Part shown: in pieces, positions 7,398 to 12,141 of the stretch
Layout: the number at the start of each line of letters is the position of its first letter
How positions within the stretch are numbered: the first letter of the stretch is position 1
Origin: CAYTLW01 sp964438735
Lineage (GTDB): Bacteria > Myxococcota_A > UBA9042
Assembly (NCBI GenBank): GCA_964438735.1
Contig: CAYTLW010000182.1
Coordinates: 1-12,141 of the forward strand
Reading direction: 5' to 3'
Length of the DNA stretch: 12,141 bases
Made by a program: the position numbers and the translations under genes
Notes under the pieces: model-generated
What the model was told of the DNA's origin: nothing
What the model saw: only the letters and a program-made list of their open reading frames with translations
Databases searched by the model: none

Positions 7398-8348
7398 ATG
7401 CGCACCTCAGGTTACCGACGCTCAGACCACGGCAGCCACGACAACGCCGCCAGCGCCCTCGACCAGTACATGCGCGAGGTCAACCGCTACCCAGTGCTGT
7501 CCCGCGAAGACGAACGTGAGCTCGCCAAGCGCTTCCACGCCACCGGTGAGCCGGAGGCCAAGCAGAAGCTGGTCCAGGCGAACCTGCGTTTCGTGGTCAA
7601 GGTGGCCTTCCAGTACAAGAGCTATCGGCTGGATATCATCGACCTGATCCAGGAGGGCAATGTCGGCCTGATCACGGCCATCGAGCGCTTCGATCCCGAC
7701 AGCGGCAATCGCCTTCTGTCGTACGCTGTGTGGTGGATCAAGGCCGGCATCCAGGCCTACATCGCCCGGACCTGGGCCCTGGTCCGCGTGCTTCCCTCCT
7801 CGCAGCAGCGTCGCATCCTCTTTGGTCGCCATCGCCTCGAGGCTGACGGCAGCCGGGACGAGGGCTCCAGCGTCTCTCGCAAGCAGCGGCCTGCGCGTCG
7901 ACTGGCGGCGAAGAAGGACGAACGCGGCAAGGCCGGCAGCAAAGCCAAGGGCGACGCCAAGCCGCGGCGTGCCAACCGGTCGGAGTTCGAAGGCTGGCAC
8001 AAGGCGGCCAACGCGGCCCGCCACTACATGCCCATCGACAGCCCCGTGGTCGACGAAGGGCGGCTGACCCTCACCGAGACCCTGGCCTCCCCGGAGCCGA
8101 GCGCTGAGCGCCGCTATGGCGACCACGAGCTGCGGCTCGCGGCTCGGGCGCGAATCGACCACGTCCGGCAGCGCCTGACGGACGCCCAGCGCCGGGTGCT
8201 CGACGACCGCATCCTGGCCGAGACGCCGGCCACCCTGCAGCAGCTCAGCGACGCGCTGTCCATCTCGCGCGAGCGGGTCCGCCAGGTCGAGCTGTCGGTC
8301 AAGCGCAAGCTCGAGCGCAAGCTGCGACCGGTGATGCGCGCCATCTGA
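7398..8348 (+). CDS. RpoH-like (sigma-32 group) alternative sigma factor with basic insert in place of region 3
   Basis: A 316-residue protein; ATG 7398-7400 has GGAG at 7388-7391, better than the GTG at 7347. Region 1.2 covers about 20-46 (LDQYMREVNRYPVLS). Region 2 spans about 58-130: NLRFVVKVA, DLIQEGNVGLITAIERFDP and WWIKAGIQAYIARTW. SSQQRRILFGR (134-144) resembles the RpoH-box QRKLFF that marks heat-shock sigma factors. Region 4 is about 245-312, with a helix-turn-helix LQQLSDALSISRERVRQVE. Region 1.1 is absent, as in RpoH. The usual helical region 3 is not recognisable: residues about 148-208 are a Lys/Arg/Ala/Gly-rich, low-complexity stretch, followed by MPIDSPVVDEGRLTL, which resembles the normal region 3/4 linker. 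It should direct RNA polymerase to a subset of promoters, perhaps stress or development genes. No anti-sigma gene is adjacent. The sigma identity is sure; the exact regulon is not. Confidence 0.9.
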   Translation: MRTSGYRRSDHGSHDNAASALDQYMREVNRYPVLSREDERELAKRFHATGEPEAKQKLVQANLRFVVKVAFQYKSYRLDIIDLIQEGNVGLITAIERFDPDSGNRLLSYAVWWIKAGIQAYIARTWALVRVLPSSQQRRILFGRHRLEADGSRDEGSSVSRKQRPARRLAAKKDERGKAGSKAKGDAKPRRANRSEFEGWHKAANAARHYMPIDSPVVDEGRLTLTETLASPEPSAERRYGDHELRLAARARIDHVRQRLTDAQRRVLDDRILAETPATLQQLSDALSISRERVRQVELSVKRKLERKLRPVMRAI

Positions 8349-8421
8349 GCGGCCACCGCTTCCCAACACCACCGGATTCCCACCCCTGTCGCCGGCCGCC
8401 CAGGCGGCGTAGCATGGTCCC

Positions 8422-9948
8422 ATGTGGGCACAGCTGCTGGATCTGATCGGAGGGAGCGCTCCCGGGATCGTGCTCCTGCTGGCATTGGGTCATATGGTGG
8501 CCTTGTTCGGCTTCGTGCTGGTCGAGCGACGCGAGCCGGGCAGCGCCCTGGCCTGGGTCCTCACCCTGGTCTTCCTGCCGGGCATCGGCCTGTTGTTGTG
8601 GCTCCTGCTCGGCCCCCAGCGGCGTGTGCGTCAGGCCCGGCGCCGGGCCGCGGTCGGCCGCGATGCCCTGCAGATTCTCGACGAGTGGGCCATCGACCCA
8701 CACGCGGCAGCCGACGCGGTCGCCGAACCCGAGGCCCAGGCGATGATCAGGCTGGGCACTGCGCTGACCACGACCCCGCCGACTCGCGGCAACCTCTGCG
8801 AACCCCTGATCGACGGCCAGGAAACCTACGCGGCCATGTTGAAGGCCATCGCCGCGGCCGCCGATCACGTGCACGTGCAGTTCTACATCATCCGCGAGGA
8901 CGAACAGGGCCATCGCCTCGTCGCCAGTCTCGCTGAACGCGCCGCCGCCGGTGTGACGGTGCGGGCCATGGTCGACCACCTGGGCAGCCACGGCCTGAGC
9001 GAGGCCTTCTGGGAGCCCTTGCTGGCGGCGGGCGGCAAGGTGACCGAATTCGGCCGTCCGGGCATCGATCTCCGTCTGCGCGGCGGCGGTCGATTCGACT
9101 TCCGCAACCACCGAAAGATCGTGATCGTGGACGGTCATATCGGCTTCTGCGGCGGGGTGAATATCGGCCGCGAATACCTGGGCGCAGACCTCAGCATCGG
9201 CCACTGGCGCGACACCCATGTGCGCATCGAAGGGCCGGCGGTCATCGGCTTGCAGGCCGCGTTCGCGCTGGACTGGCATGCCAGCGATGGCGAGACCATC
9301 AAGGGAGAGCGCTACTTCCCGCCGCCGCCCGCCGAGCCCACCGGACCCAGCGTGGTTCACGTGGTGGACTCCGGGCCCGATCGCAGCTGGTCGCCCATGC
9401 GCCATCTCTACCTGCAAGCAGCCGCACTGGCGCGTTACCGATTGTGGCTTACCAGCCCCTACTTCGTGCCCGACCAACCCATGCTGCAGGCGCTCATCGG
9501 CGCGGCCCTGCGTGGTGTAGACGTGCGCCTGTTGGTGCCCAAGCGGGGCGACAGCCGGCTGGTCACGTGGGCGTCACAGTCCTATTTTCGCGCCTTGTTG
9601 GAGGCCGGTGTGCGCATCTACGCCTACGACGCCGCCCGGCGACGACGACGGTTTCGCATGCCGATTCGACGCAAGCCGGAACCGCCCGGGATGATTCACG
9701 CCAAGACCCTCGTCGTCGACGCCTGGCTGGCGACCATCGGCTCGACGAATATGGACCTGCGATCCTTCGATCTGAACTACGAGATCGACGCTTTGATCTA
9801 CGGTGAGGACTTTGCCATCGCCATGGCCCGGCAGTTCGAGCGCGACCTGGACAGTACCGCCCGCGTGCGCCTGGCGGCCGTCAATGGGTGGGGACACTTC
9901 CGCCGATTGCGAAACGGCCTCGCCCGGCTGCTGTCGCCCCTGCTTTGA
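8422..9948 (+). CDS. cls: Cardiolipin synthase-type phospholipase D family protein
   Basis: A 508-residue protein, near the usual ~480-510. Two N-terminal membrane helices (about 14-34 and 43-64; the latter contains PGIGLLLWLLLGP) form the PLD-nuclease N-terminal anchor. Two HKD motifs follow: HRKIVIVD (His230, Lys232, Asp237), followed by GGVNIG, and HAKTLVVD (His426, Lys428, Asp433), followed by GSTNMD. Both are complete, so activity is expected. Bacterial Cls condenses two phosphatidylglycerols, or a related donor pair, into cardiolipin at the inner membrane. The ATG at 8422 has no clear ribosome-binding site, and another ATG eight bases upstream is out of frame; the start is kept because it leads directly into the first membrane helix. 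It lies 73 bp after the sigma gene and could be in its transcript. Which Cls subtype (A, B or C) cannot be settled, though the double-helix N-terminus is ClsA-like. Confidence 0.92.
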   Translation: MWAQLLDLIGGSAPGIVLLLALGHMVALFGFVLVERREPGSALAWVLTLVFLPGIGLLLWLLLGPQRRVRQARRRAAVGRDALQILDEWAIDPHAAADAVAEPEAQAMIRLGTALTTTPPTRGNLCEPLIDGQETYAAMLKAIAAAADHVHVQFYIIREDEQGHRLVASLAERAAAGVTVRAMVDHLGSHGLSEAFWEPLLAAGGKVTEFGRPGIDLRLRGGGRFDFRNHRKIVIVDGHIGFCGGVNIGREYLGADLSIGHWRDTHVRIEGPAVIGLQAAFALDWHASDGETIKGERYFPPPPAEPTGPSVVHVVDSGPDRSWSPMRHLYLQAAALARYRLWLTSPYFVPDQPMLQALIGAALRGVDVRLLVPKRGDSRLVTWASQSYFRALLEAGVRIYAYDAARRRRRFRMPIRRKPEPPGMIHAKTLVVDAWLATIGSTNMDLRSFDLNYEIDALIYGEDFAIAMARQFERDLDSTARVRLAAVNGWGHFRRLRNGLARLLSPLL

Positions 9949-10359
9949 TTACAAAACGTCCCGAGCAGCGCGCAGGACGTCGATGTAGCTGACGATTCCC
10001 AGCAGGTAGTCGGTCTCGTGATCGATCACCGGGATCGCCCCCACTTTGTGGTCGAGCATCAGGTCGATCAGCTCGTCCACCGTCGCCTCGGGTCCGGCGG
10101 TCAGCACGTCGGTGAGCATCACGTCGGCCACCCCTGCGCCAAGGTCGAATCGCTGCCGTCCCGGATTCTCCGCCGCAACCAGCATCGGCAGCGCCAGGGT
10201 GCGAACATCGCGATCGCTGACCACGCCGCGCAAATAGCGTCCCTCGACCACCGGCACGTGGCGCACGTCCTCGTCGTGCATCAGGCGGACCACTTCAGAC
10301 AGGGTCGCCGAGATCGTGACGCAGACCACTTCGCGGGTCATGAGGGTGCGTGCATTCAT
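9949..10359 (-). CDS. Stand-alone two-CBS-domain protein
   Basis: A 136-residue protein consisting almost wholly of a CBS pair (Bateman module). CBS1 is about residues 6-58, with VRHVPVVEG and GVVSDRDV (45-52); CBS2 is about 78-132, with VGAIPVID and GIVSYIDVL (121-129). The Ser-x-x-Asp motifs (S48/D51, S124/D127) are those that often contact the ribose of a bound adenine nucleotide. The ATG at 10357-10359 has GGAG ten bases upstream (10370-10373). No effector domain or membrane segment is present. Such small CBS proteins are usually nucleotide-responsive regulators of partner proteins; the partner here is unknown. It is convergent with cls, whose stop codon abuts this one exactly. Confidence 0.88.
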   Translation of the reverse strand: MNARTLMTREVVCVTISATLSEVVRLMHDEDVRHVPVVEGRYLRGVVSDRDVRTLALPMLVAAENPGRQRFDLGAGVADVMLTDVLTAGPEATVDELIDLMLDHKVGAIPVIDHETDYLLGIVSYIDVLRAARDVL

Positions 10360-10592
10360 ATTGGGCGTTCTCCAGGTGGCGGCGGGTGGCGGGCTGCAAG
10401 CGTGCCGCGCCGCAGGATGTCAGGTCAAGTGGCTGCGCCTCTTGTGTAGCAAGGATCGGCGCCGTCGCGGGCACGCAGTCGCCCGCGCCGCGGGAGCGGC
10501 GCTTGACGCCCATGGCTCGATCCCGGACTGGCCGAGGCCGTGCTCGCTGGCTGGCGCCAGCGGCGGCCACGGTTGGGGCGAGCGGGAGATGT
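10360..10592. other. Intergenic region between CBS gene and insertion sequence
   Basis: About 233 bp of GC-rich sequence. It must contain the promoter of the CBS gene (reading leftward), but I cannot pick one out. Short frames crossing it have no ribosome-binding site, no recognisable domain, and Arg/Ala-rich composition typical of shadow frames. Confidence 0.4.
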
Positions 10593-10628
10593 CTGAAGAA
10601 ACACGCGGACATGACGACGGGTTAGCAG
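10593..10628 (+). repeat. Left terminal inverted repeat of the insertion sequence
   Basis: Begins CTGAAGAAACACGCGGAC and ends TTAGCAG, 36 nt. Read against the right end it matches at 29 of 32 aligned positions, with 4 extra bases (in TGACGACGGG) that the right end lacks. It ends 10 bp beyond the transposase stop codon. Confidence 0.85.
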
Positions 10629-10638
10629 CCCCGGCGCG

Positions 10639-11916
10639 CTAGTCTGCGACGACTTGTCGCCGGCGCAGGCCCGCCATCGCCTCCTCTGTCGCCTTGATCA
10701 GCGAGTTGTAGACCGTGCGCATCAGCGTAGCCCAAGGCTGCGAACGACTGGTTTTCGACCGCAAGGTCACGGAACGGTACAGCGTCAGCATGTTGTAGGT
10801 CAGGCGGCGCAGCATCATCATGACCACCATCCCGCGCGGGTCGAGGATCCACGGTCGTTTGTCCTCGTGCAGCACCGTGTCGAACGTGTTGTGATTCTCG
10901 TTCTCCACCGACCAGCGCCGCCGGATCAGCAGCAGCCACTGATCGCCAGTGAGCCGATCGTGGGTCAGGCTCGTGAGGTAGTAGCGGTTTTCGACGGAGA
11001 CTTCTCCTGTGGTCTTGTCGATGCGCTCGCACTGCACACGCACGACGGTTCGCAGGTGCCTCCAGTCGAGGAAGCCGGTCATCTCCTCGGTGAGGAACAA
11101 GCGCCTGATCACAATCTGGCTGCCGGCCAGGTCCGTGGTCTCGGCAACGCACTGGCCAGCGGTGAGAGAAGCCAGTAGGCGCCGGGCCTCGTCGAGCAGC
11201 GTGGGCTGGTTGTCGGTCAGGCACAGCAGGTAGTCGAGTTGGCGTTGCTTGATGGCGTCCGCGTTGGCCAGACTGCAGGCGCCGCTGTCGTACATGATCA
11301 GCTCAAGGCGCAGCCAGGCGTACGCTGCAAGCAACGCGTCGAGTGCAACGACGAACACGCCCATCTCATTGGTCTTTGGCGGGATGGGGTGGGCATCCAG
11401 GCAAGGCCGGCCTGGCACCGAGGCATAGCAGCTGGTGATGGTGCGAACGACGGCGTGCCTTCCCTGTATCTGCCCGTACTTCACGGCTGCGGTCAGCTTG
11501 TCCCACAGCCACGTCGAGGTACCCTTGCCGTCCATCGATGCTGCTCGCACCGGCAAGTCCTGCCTGAGCTGCTTGCGGCGGTGGGCCAGCCGCATGCCGT
11601 GGTAGATGAGTTTGCGGACCTCCTCGGGGTCGAGGCGGACGAGCAGGTCGCGCAGAGTCGTGTCCGGGATGCGGCGCCAGATGCGCAGCAGCTTGCGCGC
11701 CCCCCGTCCCAGCCAATCCGTGAACTCCTCGACCTCGCCCAGACCCTTGCAGCCGGCGGCGATGCCCGTGATCACTGCGGTGAGCGCGGTCCGCATCTTC
11801 AGCTTGACCTTGCCCCTACGTGGCTCGGCCACGCTGCCCAGTGGCATCTCGTCTGTGCGGGCCGCGATGTGCCCTGCGGTCCTGCGCATGACGCGCAGCT
11901 TCGGTTCCTTCTGCAT
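10639..11916 (-). CDS. DDE transposase (IS4 superfamily, ISAs1-like)
   Basis: A 425-residue protein. The start is ATG 11914-11916, with AGGAG six bases upstream (11923-11927); an earlier ATG at 11958 lacks this. The catalytic triad can be read as Asp129 (AASMDGKGTS), Asp210 (IMYDSGACS) and Glu338 (RRRWSVENENHNTFD, followed by HED). The stretch RYYLTSL...RWSVEN...H...D...ED and DYLLCLTDNQPTL (228-240) resemble ISAs1-type transposases (KGNQPTL and HWGIEN in that family). The first ~110 residues are basic and helical, probably the DNA-binding part that recognises the terminal repeats. Length and motifs look intact, with no frameshift. It cuts and rejoins DNA at the element ends. Exact family placement between ISAs1 and other IS4-superfamily groups is uncertain. 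Confidence 0.88.
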   Translation of the reverse strand: MQKEPKLRVMRRTAGHIAARTDEMPLGSVAEPRRGKVKLKMRTALTAVITGIAAGCKGLGEVEEFTDWLGRGARKLLRIWRRIPDTTLRDLLVRLDPEEVRKLIYHGMRLAHRRKQLRQDLPVRAASMDGKGTSTWLWDKLTAAVKYGQIQGRHAVVRTITSCYASVPGRPCLDAHPIPPKTNEMGVFVVALDALLAAYAWLRLELIMYDSGACSLANADAIKQRQLDYLLCLTDNQPTLLDEARRLLASLTAGQCVAETTDLAGSQIVIRRLFLTEEMTGFLDWRHLRTVVRVQCERIDKTTGEVSVENRYYLTSLTHDRLTGDQWLLLIRRRWSVENENHNTFDTVLHEDKRPWILDPRGMVVMMMLRRLTYNMLTLYRSVTLRSKTSRSQPWATLMRTVYNSLIKATEEAMAGLRRRQVVAD

Positions 11917-11994
11917 GGCAGTCTCCTGTTGGTTGCCTAGCGGGCCCGACCGCGCCATGCTGTCGCTGCCCGCTGGCGCCGCGGAACGCCGGGC

Positions 11995-12026
11995 CTGCTA
12001 GCCCGTACGTCCGCGTTTTTCTTCAG
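11995..12026 (-). repeat. Right terminal inverted repeat of the insertion sequence
   Basis: On the minus strand it begins CTGAAGAAAAACGCGGACGT and ends CTAGCAG, 32 nt. It pairs with the left end at 29 of 32 positions and is 4 nt shorter. About 78 bp separate it from the transposase start; that leader should hold the transposase promoter. Confidence 0.85.
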
Positions 12027-12141
12027 CTGATGACAATGCGTGACGCGGCGCCAGCCGGCCACCTTTTCGGAGCTTGCGAATTTGTGCTCGCGCTTGGCGT
12101 CCGCCAACGACGGCGACGATTCGCAGGACTACGACAGACAG
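12027..12141. other. Unassigned flank to the right of the insertion sequence
   Basis: 115 bp to the window edge. No gene, RNA or repeat is recognised in it. Confidence 0.4.

Larger units (their letters stand above)
10593..12026 (-). mobile_element. Complete insertion sequence of the IS4/ISAs1-like DDE group, about 1.43 kb
   Basis: One transposase gene is bracketed by matching terminal inverted repeats whose outermost bases are CTGAAGAAA. The total length of about 1434 bp and the single-frame DDE transposase fit the IS4/ISAs1 type. I could not find a clear direct repeat of 8-12 bp in the flanks: the left flank ends GGGAGATGT and the right flank begins CTGATGACA. Target duplication may be decayed, or the element may have recombined. 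The transposase is intact, so the copy may still be mobile. Confidence 0.85.

Noticed and set aside
8348..8360. Hairpin AGCGG-CCA-CCGCT at the sigma gene stop as a terminator
   Set aside because: Only a 5-bp stem with no following T-run; such stems are frequent by chance in GC-rich DNA.
10295..10642. Short frames between the CBS gene and the insertion sequence on both strands
   Set aside because: No ribosome-binding site, no recognisable domain, overlap with the CBS start or IS end, and shadow-like composition.
10556..12062. Similar GGCGCCAGC...GGCCAC strings on both sides of the insertion sequence (near 10555-10570 and 12046-12061) as a target duplication
   Set aside because: They lie 20 or more bases away from the element tips and differ by an indel; likely chance in GC-rich sequence.

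Overview
The window is about 12 kb of GC-rich bacterial chromosome. A fragment with a Myxococcota-type cysteine-rich repeat (CDDGN...C...C), a Ser/Thr kinase with a transmembrane anchor and Lys-Pro tail, and a companion TPR protein point to a myxobacterium or close relative. This placement is inferred from gene types and composition; no rRNA or other taxonomic marker is present.

Layout, left to right: (1) 1-528 (+), the 3' end of a gene for a probable secreted Cys-rich protein. (2) 532-3929 (-), a probable transcription unit read right to left: mobB-like P-loop protein, Ser/Thr protein kinase with N-terminal zinc-ribbon-like Cys cluster, and an exported TPR protein whose start lies inside the kinase gene. 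(3) 4155-8348 (+), hemN, a soluble double-PAS histidine kinase, and an RpoH-like sigma factor with its own candidate promoter. A 45-bp nested inverted repeat separates the last two. (4) 8422-9948 (+), a cardiolipin synthase-type phospholipase D protein, meeting a convergent two-CBS-domain protein (9949-10359, -) with no base between the stop codons. (5) 10593-12026, a complete DDE-transposase insertion sequence with matching terminal inverted repeats, followed by 115 bp in which I recognise nothing.

Functionally the window is mostly signalling and housekeeping: membrane kinase plus TPR partner, orphan histidine kinase, alternative sigma factor, anaerobic-type heme synthesis, molybdenum cofactor adaptation and membrane lipid synthesis. 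I see no CRISPR array, tRNA, rRNA, toxin-antitoxin pair or defence system. The most unusual items are the sigma factor, in which region 3 appears to be replaced by a strongly basic low-complexity segment, and the structured DNA between the histidine kinase and that sigma gene. I do not see convincing evidence of an entirely new multi-gene system.
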